Below are positions 34,958 through 45,311 of a DNA stretch of 64,000 nt, one piece after another (the stretch's first letter is position 1; every line of letters starts with the position of its first letter). Source of the stretch: Alphaproteobacteria bacterium (GTDB lineage: Bacteria > Pseudomonadota > Alphaproteobacteria > Micropepsales > Micropepsaceae); assembly GCA_016783965.1 (NCBI GenBank), contig JADHVO010000005.1, forward strand, positions 248,001-312,000. Reading direction: 5' to 3'. The notes beneath the pieces are model-generated. The model ran no database searches. It was not told the origin of the DNA and saw only the letters and a list, made by a program, of their open reading frames with translations. The position numbers and the translations under genes are program-made.

Positions 34958-36400
34958 TCAGATTGTGGCTTGTTTCGCCTCGAGACGGCGGCGCAGCTCG
35001 CCCTCGATCCGCGGCCACGCCACCAGCGCCACTGCGAACACAGGCAGCCACATGATGCGCGACTGGTAGCGCCCATGCGGCCCCGACAGCGCGCCACAGA
35101 TCATCGCGTTGCCGATCAGCGCCAGCAGCACGAACGCCGGCAGCACGCCGCCGCGCCAGTCCCTGCCCCGCCAGACGCGGCGCAGGATGAGATACAGGGC
35201 CGCCAGCGTCAGCAACGCCACCGGCACGTGCACAAGGTTGAAGGGCAGGAACCAGATTTCGCCCTCCTGCTGGTAGGCACGATCATAGGCGCTCACCTGC
35301 TGCGGAATGGCGATCTTGAACTCCCTGTTCAGCACCCATTCCTGCGGAACGATGCCGTCGCCGGTCTGGAACCAGAAGAACTGGAGCGCACCATCCTGCA
35401 ACGCCACGATCAGGTTGGTAAGCGGATAGCGCTTCAGACTCTCGCCCACCAGGATCGCCGCTTCGGGGCCGCGCCGCGCAAACCCGCCCAGATGCCGAAA
35501 CGGCGATCGATCGGCCATCCAGAGCCAGGTGTCCGCGCGCCGCGGCAGCCGGTCCTTGTAGCGGCATACCGCGTAGGGCCTGGTCGCGCAGTCCGTGTCC
35601 AGCACCGGCTTGATCAGGCCGTCCTCCATCAGCCGCGCCTCGAGGAAGATCGCACCGGAGCGGCTGAAGAACACATGCTTGGTAAAGAGGTAGTTGGCGA
35701 GCAGGACGGTGACCATCGCCGCGGCCAGCGCCACGAGCATCAGCGCAATCTTCGGCTGCGACAGCCCATTTGCCTCGATCCAGCGCATCGGCGCAAGACG
35801 CATCGCGACGATCGCGGACGACAGCAGCGCGCCGAGCACGATGTGCGAGGGATGGCAGGCTATCGAGACCGCCGCCGCAACGCACAGCAGCACATTACGC
35901 GTGCGTCCCAGGTCTCCGAACGCGAGCAGATAGATCGCCATCGGCACCAGCGCGACGAAGCAGTCCGGCTCGATCTGCGCCGCATACCACGGAAGTCCCG
36001 TCGCCACGCAGAGCGCGGCCCCGATCGCAAGAACGACCCACAGCGACATCTGCGGCCGGATCGCCCTCGCAAACTCGACCATGACGAAAGCCGTGATCGC
36101 GCACTGCGCTATCGCCACCAGCCACAGGCTGTAGCGGCCACCCGCCCACTCCAGGAACGCCGAGTAGATCGGCGAGCGCTCTGCGATGAACACGTGCCCC
36201 AAGCCCTGAAGCATGTACGCGCCGGTGTCGTAGAAGATGATCGGAAAGCCATTCCATGCGGCGACAGACAGCAGGATCGGGATCAGGAGAACGACACCTA
36301 CGATTTCGTTGAAGGGGCGCGCGATGGGCGCCGCCGGCATCACAAGGCGCGGCGTACGAAGGGCGGTTGTGCCCGTCGCAGTACGGCCGATCTCGCTCAT
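34958..36400 (-). CDS. polytopic membrane protein, glycosyltransferase-like, unknown
   Basis: A 480-residue protein with about ten hydrophobic helices, starting near residue 25 (IVGVVLLIPILLSVAAW) and ending near 465. The sequence after the first helix, NGFPIIFYDTGAYMLQG, and the large loop at about 260-340 containing TRPYAVCRYKDRLP recall membrane proteins annotated as dolichyl-phosphate-mannose-type or unknown glycosyltransferases, but no DxD or DD motif is certain. It lies upstream of rpe (50 bases) and diverges from sdhC with 199 bases between. Function unknown; an envelope sugar role is inferred from the heparinase downstream. Confidence 0.8.
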   Translation of the reverse strand: MSEIGRTATGTTALRTPRLVMPAAPIARPFNEIVGVVLLIPILLSVAAWNGFPIIFYDTGAYMLQGLGHVFIAERSPIYSAFLEWAGGRYSLWLVAIAQCAITAFVMVEFARAIRPQMSLWVVLAIGAALCVATGLPWYAAQIEPDCFVALVPMAIYLLAFGDLGRTRNVLLCVAAAVSIACHPSHIVLGALLSSAIVAMRLAPMRWIEANGLSQPKIALMLVALAAAMVTVLLANYLFTKHVFFSRSGAIFLEARLMEDGLIKPVLDTDCATRPYAVCRYKDRLPRRADTWLWMADRSPFRHLGGFARRGPEAAILVGESLKRYPLTNLIVALQDGALQFFWFQTGDGIVPQEWVLNREFKIAIPQQVSAYDRAYQQEGEIWFLPFNLVHVPVALLTLAALYLILRRVWRGRDWRGGVLPAFVLLALIGNAMICGALSGPHGRYQSRIMWLPVFAVALVAWPRIEGELRRRLEAKQATI

Positions 36401-36534
36401 CCCTCGCGGAAATCCCCACGCTCGGGGCGGACAATGCACAAACCGATGGTGCGATGCAAAGTGACAAAATTGACCGTGGAAAACGAGGCCAATAAATCCG
36501 CGAAAAGCTTGACCGATTCGCTGCCGCAGTGCGG

Positions 36535-36562
36535 TTGACACCCCGTTGCCCGGACCTACACT
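36535..36562 (+). promoter_or_regulatory. promoter of sdhCDA
   Basis: TTGACA (36535-36540), 16 bases, TACACT (36557-36562): a near-consensus sigma-70-type promoter. The expected transcription start is about 36569, giving a leader of about 30 bases with GAGG at 36591-36594 before the sdhC ATG at 36600. Confidence 0.7.
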
Positions 36563-36599
36563 CCGGCTCGCTTTGCCGTACTTTTTTCCCGAGGAATTC

Positions 36600-37022
36600 A
36601 TGGCGGATAATCCGCAACGACCGGGGCATCGCCCGCGTCCGCTGTCCCCGCATCTCATGCACTATCGCCCGACGCCGACGATGATCTCGTCGATCACGCA
36701 CCGCATAACCGGCGTGGGCCTTGGCCTCGGTATGGCAGTGCTGGCGTGGTGGCTCTTCGCCGCCGCGCGCGGGCCGGAGCCATTCGCCCTCTTTCTGTCG
36801 CTCGCGATCACGCCGCTCGGCCAGGTTATCCTGTTCGGCTTTGCTTGGGCGTTGAGCTACCACCTGCTCGCCGGCATCCGCCATCTTGTCTGGGATCTGG
36901 GCTACGGCTTCGATCCGAGGTCGGCCAATCGATGGAGCCTCGTGATCTTCACGCTCTCATTCTTGGCCCCGGCCGGCCTGTTCGTGCTCGCCTATACCGG
37001 CAACGGGGGGTACTACCTGTGA
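36600..37022 (+). CDS. sdhC: succinate dehydrogenase cytochrome b556 subunit
   Basis: A 140-residue membrane anchor of complex II with three helices (about 37-57, 65-88, 110-132). The family signature RPTPTMISSITHRITGVGL begins near residue 23, and the haem/quinone His is in SYHLLAGIRHLVWD. Its stop overlaps the GTG start of sdhD. A strong promoter lies upstream and GAGG is five bases from the ATG. Confidence 0.95.
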   Translation: MADNPQRPGHRPRPLSPHLMHYRPTPTMISSITHRITGVGLGLGMAVLAWWLFAAARGPEPFALFLSLAITPLGQVILFGFAWALSYHLLAGIRHLVWDLGYGFDPRSANRWSLVIFTLSFLAPAGLFVLAYTGNGGYYL

Positions 37023-37399
37023 GCCTCGAAACGCCACTCCATCGCGTTGAAGGCCTGGGCTCCTCACATTCCGGCGTCAGCCATTTCTGGCGCGAGCGTG
37101 TCAGCGGCGCAGCCCTCATCCCACTCGGCATCTGGTTCGCCGTCTCGATCCTCGGTCTCGCCGGCGGCCACTATGTGTCGGTGCTGACGTTCTTCTCGAG
37201 GCCGCTGAACGGGATCCTGATGGCGGCCTTCGTCGTTATCTCGCTTTATCATCTCGTCCTCGGTCTCCAGATGGTGATCGACGACTACGTCCATTCCCCG
37301 GGCGGCAAGGTTGTCCTGATGCTCGCGGCCCGCGCCTTCGCGCTCGCCTGCGGTGCACTCAGCCTCTACGCCCTTCTCGAGATCGCACGAGTATTCTAG
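37019..37399 (+). CDS. sdhD: succinate dehydrogenase membrane anchor subunit
   Basis: A 126-residue protein with three hydrophobic helices (about 30-50, 56-78, 95-118). The haem-binding His and quinone-site Asp-Tyr are in YHLVLGLQMVIDDYV. It starts with GTG overlapping the sdhC stop (GTGA) and ends directly before the sdhA ATG (TAGATG), so the three are translationally coupled. Confidence 0.94.
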   Translation: MSLETPLHRVEGLGSSHSGVSHFWRERVSGAALIPLGIWFAVSILGLAGGHYVSVLTFFSRPLNGILMAAFVVISLYHLVLGLQMVIDDYVHSPGGKVVLMLAARAFALACGALSLYALLEIARVF

Positions 37400-39187
37400 A
37401 TGTCCGCCTACCACATCATCGACCACACCTTTGACGTCGTCGTCGTCGGCGCCGGCGGTTCGGGCCTTCGCGCCACGCTGGAATGCGCCCGCCAGGGGCT
37501 CAGGACCGCCTGCATTACGAAGGTCTTTCCGACCCGTTCCCACACCGTTGCGGCACAGGGCGGCGTTGCCGCGGCGCTCGGCAATATGGGCGAGGACGAC
37601 TGGCGCTGGCACATGTACGACACCGTCAAGGGCTCCGATTGGCTCGGTGACCAGGACGCGATCGAATATCTCTGCAAGAACGCGCCCGAGGCGGTCTACG
37701 AACTCGAACACTTCGGCGTACCCTTCTCGCGCACCGAAGACGGCCGCATCTACCAGCGCGCCTTCGGCGGCATGACCTCAAACTACGGCCAGGGCATCGC
37801 GCAGCGCACCTGCGCCGCCGCCGACCGCACCGGCCACGCCATGCTGCACACGCTCTACGGCCAGTGCGTCAAGCACGAGGTGAATTTCTTCATCGAGTAC
37901 TTCGCCCTCGATCTTATCAAGGATGGCGACGCGGTTGTCGGCGTGATGGCGTGGAATCTCGATGACGGGACGATCCATCGCTTCCGTGCTCACAAGGTGA
38001 TCATGGCGACCGGCGGCTATGGCCGTATCTACCTCTCCTGCACCGGCGCCCACACACAGACCGGCGACGGCAATGCAATGGTGCTGCGTGCCGGCCTGCC
38101 TTTGCAGGACATGGAGTTCGTCCAGTTCCATCCGACCGGCGTTTTCGGCGCCGGCGTACTGATCACCGAAGGCGTGCGCGGCGAAGGCGGTTACCTCACC
38201 AACTCCGAAGGTGAGCGCTTCATGGAACGCTATGCGCCCCATGCCAAGGACCTCGCCTCGCGCGACGTCGTCAGCCGCGCGATGACGGTCGAAATCCGCG
38301 AAGGCCGCGGCGTCGGCCCGAACAAGGACCACATCTTCCTGCACCTGTCGCACCTCGACCCCAAGATCATCCACGAACGCCTGCCCGGCATTGCCGAGAG
38401 CGCGCGCATCTTCGCAGGTGTCGACGTGACGAAGGAGCCGATCCCGGTACTCCCGACGGTGCACTACAACATGGGCGGCATCCCCTGCGCCTACACCGGC
38501 CAGGCGCTGACGCTGAAGGACGGCAATCCCGACACGCCCGTGCAGGGCCTGATGGCGGTGGGAGAAGCCGCCTGCGTGTCGGTGCACGGCGCCAACCGCC
38601 TCGGCTCCAACTCGCTCATCGACCTAGTCGTGTTCGGCAAGGCCGCCGGCGTTTACGCGGCGGAATCGCTCAAAGGCGTCACCGGACATCACGACCTGCC
38701 GAAAAATGCCGGCGACGAGGCGCTCGCCCGCTTCGACAAGTACCGCAACGCCAAGGGTGGCACGCCGACGGCAGACCTCCGCCTTGCCATGCAGAAGGCG
38801 ATGCAGGCCGACGCCGCCGTGTTCCGCACCGGCGAGACCCTCAAGAACGGCCAGAAGGCCATCGACGAGATCTACGGCCGCCTGAAGGACATCAACGTCA
38901 GCGACCGCTCCATGGTGTGGAACACCGATCTGGTCGAGACCCTCGAATTCGAGAATCTGATCCAGCAGGCCATCGTCACCGTGGAAGGCGCCGTCGTGCG
39001 TCACGAATCCCGCGGCGCCCACGCCCGTGAAGACTTCCCCAACCGCGACGACCAGAACTGGATGAAGCACACCCTGTCCTGGCTCGATCCCGCGACGGGA
39101 TACGCGAAGCTCGACTACCGCCCGGTCCACACCTACACGCTGACCAACGAGGTCGAATACATCCCGCCCAAGGCCCGCACGTACTAG
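37400..39187 (+). CDS. sdhA: succinate dehydrogenase flavoprotein subunit
   Basis: The 595-residue catalytic subunit that oxidises succinate to fumarate. The Rossmann motif is GAGGSG at 17-22; His48 in SHTVAAQGG carries the covalent FAD. QFHPTG, the catalytic HxxP-type region and [14 protein letters not shown] near the C-terminal third are all present. Length is normal. sdhB is not downstream but on the opposite strand about 5 kb away. Confidence 0.98.
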   Translation: MSAYHIIDHTFDVVVVGAGGSGLRATLECARQGLRTACITKVFPTRSHTVAAQGGVAAALGNMGEDDWRWHMYDTVKGSDWLGDQDAIEYLCKNAPEAVYELEHFGVPFSRTEDGRIYQRAFGGMTSNYGQGIAQRTCAAADRTGHAMLHTLYGQCVKHEVNFFIEYFALDLIKDGDAVVGVMAWNLDDGTIHRFRAHKVIMATGGYGRIYLSCTGAHTQTGDGNAMVLRAGLPLQDMEFVQFHPTGVFGAGVLITEGVRGEGGYLTNSEGERFMERYAPHAKDLASRDVVSRAMTVEIREGRGVGPNKDHIFLHLSHLDPKIIHERLPGIAESARIFAGVDVTKEPIPVLPTVHYNMGGIPCAYTGQALTLKDGNPDTPVQGLMAVGEAACVSVHGANRLGSNSLIDLVVFGKAAGVYAAESLKGVTGHHDLPKNAGDEALARFDKYRNAKGGTPTADLRLAMQKAMQADAAVFRTGETLKNGQKAIDEIYGRLKDINVSDRSMVWNTDLVETLEFENLIQQAIVTVEGAVVRHESRGAHAREDFPNRDDQNWMKHTLSWLDPATGYAKLDYRPVHTYTLTNEVEYIPPKARTY

Positions 39188-39200
39188 CCCGCGTCGTACG

Positions 39201-39716
39201 ATGGGTGTCCGGAACTACCTGATCGATGGCGTTTCCGGAGCCGGCAAGACCAGTGTCGCCGAAGAACTGGAGCGGCGCGGCTACCACGTCATCCACGGCG
39301 ATCGCTCGTTGGCCTACATGGGCGATCCGGAGACGGGAGAGTCGCTGAGCGGCCCTCCGCAGGGCGTGACGGACAGGCTCTGGTGGGAGTACGAGCGCTG
39401 GATCTGGCCCGTCGACAAGGTCAAAGCCCTGATCGCCGATCAAACCGCCGCCAGGACGTTCTTCTGCGGCGGCTCCCGGAATTTCCATCACTACATCGAT
39501 CTGTTCGACAAGGTTTTCGTCCTGAACGCCGATCTCGCGACGCTGAACCGGCGCGTATCCCCAAGAGCGGAAGACGAGTTCGGCGGAAAGCCTGAGGAGT
39601 GGGCACTGATTGTCCGCGTGCACGCAACGAAAGTGGGTATTCCGAAAGGCGTGGGCATCAACGCCATGGCGCCGATCGAACGCGTCGTGGATGCGATCCT
39701 GGAAAAGACCCGCTAG
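39201..39716 (+). CDS. small P-loop nucleotide kinase-like protein
   Basis: A 171-residue protein with Walker A GVSGAGKTS at 10-18, a Tyr/His-rich second strand (YHVIHGDRSLAYMG) in the place of the substrate-binding region and FNADLATLNRRV-like lid/arginine positions. It resembles shikimate/adenylate-kinase-type P-loop proteins annotated only as AAA or nucleoside kinase; substrate unknown. It begins 13 bases after sdhA, so it may be read through from that operon, and 24 bases before fhs. Confidence 0.85.
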   Translation: MGVRNYLIDGVSGAGKTSVAEELERRGYHVIHGDRSLAYMGDPETGESLSGPPQGVTDRLWWEYERWIWPVDKVKALIADQTAARTFFCGGSRNFHHYIDLFDKVFVLNADLATLNRRVSPRAEDEFGGKPEEWALIVRVHATKVGIPKGVGINAMAPIERVVDAILEKTR

Positions 39717-39740
39717 CATCGGCGCAAACTCGGGGGGCCA

Positions 39741-41402
39741 ATGTCCGATCTGCAAATTGCGCGCGCCACAAAGCTGCGCGCCATCACCGAAGTCGCGAGC
39801 ACGGCCGGCCTTCCAGCCGATGCCCTTTATCACTACGGCCCCCACAAGGCGAAGATCGGGCTCGATTACATCGCCTCGCTGAAAGACCAGCCGCGCGGCA
39901 AGCTGATCCTCGTCACTGCGATCTCCCCCACGCCGGCCGGTGAGGGCAAGACGACCACCACCATCGGCCTCGGCGACGCGCTCCGCTCGATCGGCAAGCG
40001 CGCCGTGATCGCGCTGCGCGAGCCCTCGCTCGGCCCCTGCTTCGGCCAGAAGGGCGGTGCCACGGGCGGCGGCTACGCCCAGGTCGCGCCCATGGACGAG
40101 ATCAACCTGCATTTCACCGGCGACTTCCACGCTATCACCTCGGCTAACAATCTGCTCGCCGCGCTGATCGACAACCACATCTATTACGGCAACAAGCTCG
40201 GCATCGACCCGTCCAAGGTCAGCTGGCGGCGCTGCATGGACATGAACGACCGCGCTTTGCGTGACATGGTCGTAAGCTTGGGCGGCAACGGCCAGGTGCG
40301 CGAGGACGCGTTCGACATAACGGTCGCCAGCGAAGTGATGGCGATCTTCTGCCTCGCCACCTCGCTCGCTGATCTCGAGCGCCGTCTCGGCGAGATCATC
40401 GTCGCGCGCGCATCGGGCCGCAAAGCGGTCCGTGCCCGTGACGTCAAGGGCCCCGGCGCCATGACTGCGCTCTTGCGCGACGCCTTCCAGCCCAATCTCG
40501 TGCAGACGCTCGAGGGCACGCCCGCGCTGATCCATGGCGGCCCCTTCGCCAATATCGCGCATGGCTGCAACTCGGTCACCGCCACCGACACCGCGCTCAG
40601 GCTCGCCGACTATGTCGTGACCGAAGCAGGCTTCGGCGCCGATCTCGGCGCGGAGAAGTTCTTCGACATCAAGTGCCGCCAGGCAGGCCTCAAGCCCGCC
40701 GCCGCCGTGGTCGTGGCCACCGTGCGCGCGCTCAAGATGCATGGCGGCGTCGCCAAGTCCGATCTCGGCGTCGAGAACGTTCCCGCCGTGAAGGCTGGAG
40801 CCGCGAACCTCATCCGCCATGTCGAGAACGTGCGCAAATTCGGCCTGCCCGTTGCGGTTGCGATCAACCACTTCTCTGCCGACACCGACGCAGAGGTCGC
40901 CGCGGTGCTCGAGGCCTGCAAAAGTATCGACGCACGGGTTCATCTCGCGCGCCACTGGGCTGAGGGCGGCAAGGGCGCCGAAAGCCTCGCCCGCGAAGTC
41001 GTCGCGCTGGCCGACGCCGGAACGGCGAGCTTCAGGCCGCTCTACGCCGACGAAACTCCGCTCGAAGGCAAGATCCTTACGGTCGCGCGCGAGATTTACC
41101 GCGCAAAGGACCTCGCCATCGCCCCCGACGCGCAGAAGAAGCTCGCGCAGTTCGAGCAGGAAGGCTACGGCCACCTGCCCGTCTGCATGGCCAAGACGCA
41201 GTACAGCTTCTCCGCCGACCCCGACCTTATCGGCGCGCCAGAGAACTTCACCCTGCCCATCCGTGACGTGCGCCTCTCCGCCGGCGCCGGGTTTGTGGTC
41301 GCGTTATGCGGCGCGATCATGACCATGCCCGGCCTGCCGCGCGATCCCGCCGCGCACCGGATTCATGTGAACGAACAAGGCCTGATCGAAGGGTTGTTTT
41401 GA
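39741..41402 (+). CDS. fhs: formate-tetrahydrofolate ligase
   Basis: A 553-residue cytoplasmic enzyme that makes 10-formyltetrahydrofolate from formate, THF and ATP, feeding one-carbon metabolism. The P-loop-like [18 protein letters not shown] starts at 64; [19 protein letters not shown] and [14 protein letters not shown] are family signatures. Length is normal (about 555). GGGGGGCC precedes the ATG. No methylene-THF genes are beside it. Confidence 0.97.
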   Translation: MSDLQIARATKLRAITEVASTAGLPADALYHYGPHKAKIGLDYIASLKDQPRGKLILVTAISPTPAGEGKTTTTIGLGDALRSIGKRAVIALREPSLGPCFGQKGGATGGGYAQVAPMDEINLHFTGDFHAITSANNLLAALIDNHIYYGNKLGIDPSKVSWRRCMDMNDRALRDMVVSLGGNGQVREDAFDITVASEVMAIFCLATSLADLERRLGEIIVARASGRKAVRARDVKGPGAMTALLRDAFQPNLVQTLEGTPALIHGGPFANIAHGCNSVTATDTALRLADYVVTEAGFGADLGAEKFFDIKCRQAGLKPAAAVVVATVRALKMHGGVAKSDLGVENVPAVKAGAANLIRHVENVRKFGLPVAVAINHFSADTDAEVAAVLEACKSIDARVHLARHWAEGGKGAESLAREVVALADAGTASFRPLYADETPLEGKILTVAREIYRAKDLAIAPDAQKKLAQFEQEGYGHLPVCMAKTQYSFSADPDLIGAPENFTLPIRDVRLSAGAGFVVALCGAIMTMPGLPRDPAAHRIHVNEQGLIEGLF

Positions 41403-41437
41403 AGTTCCTTCCTAACAGAGATTGCGGGGATGCCGCT

Positions 41438-41848
41438 ATGACCTTGGAACCGTTGCTCCGCGCGCCGCTTGCGGTACAGATTCACGTGGCAACGGTCCTG
41501 CCCGCCTTCGTCATCGGGACCTACCAGATATTCTTCAGCCGCAAAGGCGCCCCGTTTCATCGCGCGCTGGGTTATGTCTATCTTGCGCTGATGTCCGTGA
41601 CGGCCATCACCACGCTGTTTGTCCATCAGCTCACGCCAAACAGCCCGCTGTGGGGCCTGAGTCCGCTGCATCTGCTTGTGCCGCTCACCCTGTTCGGTGT
41701 GGTTGGCGCGCTGCGCGGCGCCTGGACCCACAACGTCGCAATGCACAGGGGCGCGATGATCAGCGTCTATATCGGCGGCATCCTGATCGCAGGCGCACTG
41801 ACCCTTCTGCCAGGACGCATCATGTACCACGTCGTGTTCGGCAACTAG
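41438..41848 (+). CDS. DUF2306 family membrane protein
   Basis: A 136-residue protein with four hydrophobic helices (about 12-30, 45-62, 74-92, 106-126). It has the shared motif of this window's family: IHVATVLPAFVIGTYQIFF, then RKGAPFHRALGYVYLA. A second conserved feature is the C-terminal His-Arg-Gly-Ala (MHRGAM). DUF2306 proteins are of unknown function; the histidines suggest metal or haem binding. ATG 41438 is preferred. It ends 52 bases from the convergent aminopeptidase gene. Confidence 0.88.
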   Translation: MTLEPLLRAPLAVQIHVATVLPAFVIGTYQIFFSRKGAPFHRALGYVYLALMSVTAITTLFVHQLTPNSPLWGLSPLHLLVPLTLFGVVGALRGAWTHNVAMHRGAMISVYIGGILIAGALTLLPGRIMYHVVFGN

Positions 41849-41900
41849 CCGGTGATGCGGAGAAAGCTTCACGTGCCTACGTCTTGTTCGGACGAGCAGT

Positions 41901-44582
41901 CTATTTGACCGCCGCCAGCGCCTGTGACACTTCGGTGCCCTTCGCCCGGCGAAACGCAACGCAGCGCTCGATCATCTCATCCGTGTGTGCGAGCCGGCGG
42001 CGCGCTCCCGATACGGCCTCCAGCTTCGGCGCGAAGAATGCATCGACGTCACTCTTTATCCCGGCATCGCAACCGTTCTGGAGGATCTGCGCCGCACCCG
42101 CCATGCCGCGGATCGACAACCGCTTCGCCATCATGTCGAAGTTGCTCTTCATCCAATTCCAGTAGGTCGCTGCGCCCACCGGCTCGTCGCGCAGATACTC
42201 GTTGAGATAGCGCAGTTCGCCGCGCCGCATCGTCGGGGCCAGCGCCAGCAGCCGCTTGATGACCGCCGGATCGTCGCTTCCCGCAAAGGCGTAAACGATA
42301 TCGCGCCGCTCACTCTCTGAATCGCTGGTCTTGTACGAGGCCAGCAGCGTGTCCGCATATCTTGGATCGGCCAGCAGCGAGGCGCGCAACGCCTCCGCGC
42401 GCCGGTCGGCCGTCGGCAGCGAGGCCTCGTGCGACGGCACCGCACCGCCGGACGCCAGCGCCTTGATCGTGTCGGGATCGCGCGCTTCGGTGACCATGAT
42501 CTTCTCGAGATAGACCTGCGCCAGAGTATCGGTCAGCGCTCGCCCGCGTACCGGCGCCAGCTCCAGTGTCTTCAGCCGCGGCCCGAACGCCTTGGCGATG
42601 AACGCGCGGTACTTCGGCAGATCGCCGGGCGCCAGCCGCTGCCGGAATTCGAGCAGCCGCTGTTGCAGGCTCTTCAGCACATCCCACCGCGCCACCGGCG
42701 CCAGCGCCTGCACCAGCGCGACCACGTCGCCGGCGGTCGCCTGCCCATCATACAGCGCCGCAAACGCATTGCCCGTCAGCGCCACCTGTTCTGCCGGCTC
42801 CAGCTTCGCCACGTCTGCGATCGCCACCTTCCATTCGGCCTCATTCAACGAGAACCGGTAATACCCGGTGCCATCCGCATTCGGCAGCGGCATCGTCGTG
42901 CATGCCGCACTCACCGGCACCGTGACCGCACCGCCATCGCTCATCCGGCAAACACGACCGGCGCCATCCTTCAGGCACACCGGCACACGCCAGCTCCGCT
43001 GCACCGGCGGCAGGCCGAACGGCACATAGACGCTCTGCGCGAAGTTCAGCGCCGGCGCCGTGCCGCACGCCGCCGTCACCTTCATCGCCGGCACGCCGGG
43101 CCGATCGATGAAGTCGTTGAAGGCGCCCACCAGCTCCGGACGCCCCGTCGTCTTCGCGATGGTGCCGATGAAGTCCGCCGTCGCCGCGTTCCCGCGCGCG
43201 TGCTCGGTGAGGTAGACGTGCACACCGCGCTGCCAGTTCTCCTCTCCGACATAGGTCTCGAACATCTTCAGCACCGCCCCGCCCTTGTCGTAAGTGATGC
43301 TGTCGAACGCGTTGGCGAGGTCGTCGAGGTTGTTAATCGGCTGATGGATCTGCCGCGCTGACGGCAATTCGTCCTGCTCCATCACGTCCATGGTGTTCCG
43401 CACCGTGTCGGTGTCGAAGTTCAGCTCCGGCATCACCGCGGCTGACGCCTTGTACTCAGCCCAGTTGGCGAAGGACTCGTTCAGCCAGATGTCCTCCCAC
43501 CAGGCCGGCGACACCAGATCGCCGAACCACTGATGCGCGATCTCGTGCGCCTGCACCGTCAGGCTGGCGCGCTTCTGCTCCAGCGACGCGTCTTGGTCCA
43601 GCAACAGCAACCGTTCGCGGAACGTGATCGCGCCCGCATTCTCCATCGCGCCCGCCCCGAAGTCCGGAACCGCCAGCACGTCGAGCTTCTGGAAAGGGAA
43701 GCCGATGCCGAAATAGTTCTCCAGCGCGGCCACGATCTTCGGCGTCAGCGACAACGCATAGCCGATGCGCCTGCCGTTGCCGCGCGCCGTCACGCCCCGG
43801 ATGTGCAGTGGCTTCGACCGGTACCTGTTTGGCGGCGCATAGCCGCCGTCCACGATGTCCAGCGGCCCCACCGCCAGCGCCACCAGATAGGTTGGCAGCG
43901 CATAGGTCTCCACGAACGTCGTCTCGGTGTATCCCTTCACGCCCGACGGGGTTGCAGAAAGGATCGGCGTGTTGCTGATCACCTTCTGCCCGCGCGGCGC
44001 GATCACAGTCACCTGGAACGGCGTCTTGAACCCCGGCTCGTCGAACGAGGGAAACACCTTGCGCGCCCCGGTCGTTTCGAATTGCGTGAACGCATAGGAG
44101 TCGCCCCGATCCACGACCTTGTACAAACCGTCGAGAGACGGATCGAACGGCGCGTCGTAGTCGAACACCAGCGTCGCCTCGCCCGCCGGCACGGGTTCGA
44201 CGAAAATCAGTCGGGCGACACCCGAGTCGTGCACCTGGTCGTAGTGTGCTGCCTCCACCGGCTTGCCCTTCACACGAACCGTCACGGCTGACATGTTCAG
44301 GTTCAGGCCATGCAGGAACAGCGAACGCCGCGCCTTCAGGAATTTGACATCGATCTCGACGTGGCCCGTGAACCGCTCCGCCTTCGGGTCGATCCTGAGC
44401 GCTATGCGATAACGTTCCGGTACCGCCACCCGCGCCAGCTTGCCGAGGGGGATTTCCTCCCCGCCGATCGACGGCCCGTGCCGCTCCGGCCGAGTCTTCG
44501 GCGCCGGCTTGCTGCATCCGCTAAGAGCAAGCGCCGCCCCCAAAGCGAGCGCCAGGGCAACTCGAATCCGAAAACCGGTCAC
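41901..44582 (-). CDS. M1 family zinc aminopeptidase, lipoprotein
   Basis: An 893-residue peptidase like the ERAP/aminopeptidase N family. With GTG 44582 as start (GAGGATAA upstream) the protein opens with a lipoprotein signal ending in LALSGC, Cys23. The exopeptidase motif GAMEN is at 311-315, zinc site HEIAH at 346-350 and the third ligand Glu369 in NESFANWAEY; the C-terminal ERAP-like helical domain (about 510-880) is complete. It is therefore an outer- or inner-membrane-attached periplasmic aminopeptidase. An ATG at 44621 would place 13 residues before the signal and is less likely. Divergent from the glycine-zipper gene. Confidence 0.93.
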   Translation of the reverse strand: MTGFRIRVALALALGAALALSGCSKPAPKTRPERHGPSIGGEEIPLGKLARVAVPERYRIALRIDPKAERFTGHVEIDVKFLKARRSLFLHGLNLNMSAVTVRVKGKPVEAAHYDQVHDSGVARLIFVEPVPAGEATLVFDYDAPFDPSLDGLYKVVDRGDSYAFTQFETTGARKVFPSFDEPGFKTPFQVTVIAPRGQKVISNTPILSATPSGVKGYTETTFVETYALPTYLVALAVGPLDIVDGGYAPPNRYRSKPLHIRGVTARGNGRRIGYALSLTPKIVAALENYFGIGFPFQKLDVLAVPDFGAGAMENAGAITFRERLLLLDQDASLEQKRASLTVQAHEIAHQWFGDLVSPAWWEDIWLNESFANWAEYKASAAVMPELNFDTDTVRNTMDVMEQDELPSARQIHQPINNLDDLANAFDSITYDKGGAVLKMFETYVGEENWQRGVHVYLTEHARGNAATADFIGTIAKTTGRPELVGAFNDFIDRPGVPAMKVTAACGTAPALNFAQSVYVPFGLPPVQRSWRVPVCLKDGAGRVCRMSDGGAVTVPVSAACTTMPLPNADGTGYYRFSLNEAEWKVAIADVAKLEPAEQVALTGNAFAALYDGQATAGDVVALVQALAPVARWDVLKSLQQRLLEFRQRLAPGDLPKYRAFIAKAFGPRLKTLELAPVRGRALTDTLAQVYLEKIMVTEARDPDTIKALASGGAVPSHEASLPTADRRAEALRASLLADPRYADTLLASYKTSDSESERRDIVYAFAGSDDPAVIKRLLALAPTMRRGELRYLNEYLRDEPVGAATYWNWMKSNFDMMAKRLSIRGMAGAAQILQNGCDAGIKSDVDAFFAPKLEAVSGARRRLAHTDEMIERCVAFRRAKGTEVSQALAAVK

Positions 44583-44781
44583 AGCCAAATTATCCTCAAG
44601 AGCACGCCAAACGCCTCGCATGGCGGAACAAAGCGCGTCATCGCCGATTTATGCAACTTCCCTGTCCAGTGTGAGGCGATTCTGGCCTATTCTGTTCAGC
44701 GTGGGTTCAGCCCCGAAATACGAACGTGATTTTGACAACCGGAAACGCGCCGACCCGCGTTCCACTCTAGAGGAGAGCGTG

Positions 44782-45252
44782 ATGCTGAAGAAGTTCGGAT
44801 TGCTTGCGGGCGCTGCGGTGCTCGTGATGGGGATCGGCACGACCGCCGCGTCCGCAGATGAATGCAGCGGTGAGGACCACACTGGCGCGACCGTCGGCGG
44901 CGCGGTTCTCGGTGGCCTGATTGGCGGTCTTGCCAGTCACGGCAACGGCGCGGCCATTGCCGGTGGTGCAATCTTCGGCGGCCTCGCCGGCAACGCGATC
45001 AGCCGCGACATCGACTGCCGTGACCGTGAGCGGGCCGGCCGCGCCTACCATGACAGCTTCTACGGCGAAGTCGGCCATCGCTATGAGTGGGATGGCGAAG
45101 ACCACGGCTACATCGTGACGACGCGCGAGTATCGCCGTCACGGTCATCTGTGCCGCGACTTCGAGCAGGTCGTTTACCGGCACGGCGAGGAATTCACCCG
45201 CGACGGCACCGCCTGCTTCCGCCACGGCGAGTGGGAATTCGAGGACGCATAA
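44782..45252 (+). CDS. glycine-zipper (17 kDa antigen-like) envelope protein
   Basis: A 156-residue exported protein: signal peptide with cleavage near ASA-DE (residue 25), then a glycine zipper GGAVLGGLIGGLASHGNG and AIAGGAIFGGLAGNAI (about 38-72), followed by a soluble domain with four Cys (CRDRERAG, HLCRDFEQVV, TACFRHGEW). The zipper is the 2TM type seen in the rickettsial 17 kDa antigen and in stress-linked outer-membrane proteins. AGGAG at 44771-44775 precedes the ATG by six bases. A strong terminator follows. Divergent from the aminopeptidase gene. Confidence 0.9.
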   Translation: MLKKFGLLAGAAVLVMGIGTTAASADECSGEDHTGATVGGAVLGGLIGGLASHGNGAAIAGGAIFGGLAGNAISRDIDCRDRERAGRAYHDSFYGEVGHRYEWDGEDHGYIVTTREYRRHGHLCRDFEQVVYRHGEEFTRDGTACFRHGEWEFEDA

Positions 45253-45273
45253 GACCCGCGTCATTCGAGAACG

Positions 45274-45310
45274 AGACCCCGGACCCGCAACGATCCGGGG
45301 TCTTGTTTTT
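45274..45310 (+). terminator. intrinsic terminator
   Basis: AGACCCCGGA (45274-45283) pairs perfectly with TCCGGGGTCT (45294-45303) around a 10-base loop, followed by TTGTTTTTC. This is a textbook Rho-independent terminator for the glycine-zipper gene. It ends two bases before the stop codon of the convergent enoyl-CoA hydratase gene. Confidence 0.92.
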
Positions 45311-45311
45311 C

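Noticed and set aside
38976..41174. 732-codon minus-strand frame over sdhA end and fhs
   Set aside because: Antisense shadow of two enzymes with complete motifs.
44583..44621. ATG 44621 as start of the M1 aminopeptidase
   Set aside because: It would put 13 residues before the lipoprotein signal; GTG 44582 has a good ribosome site and gives a normal signal peptide.
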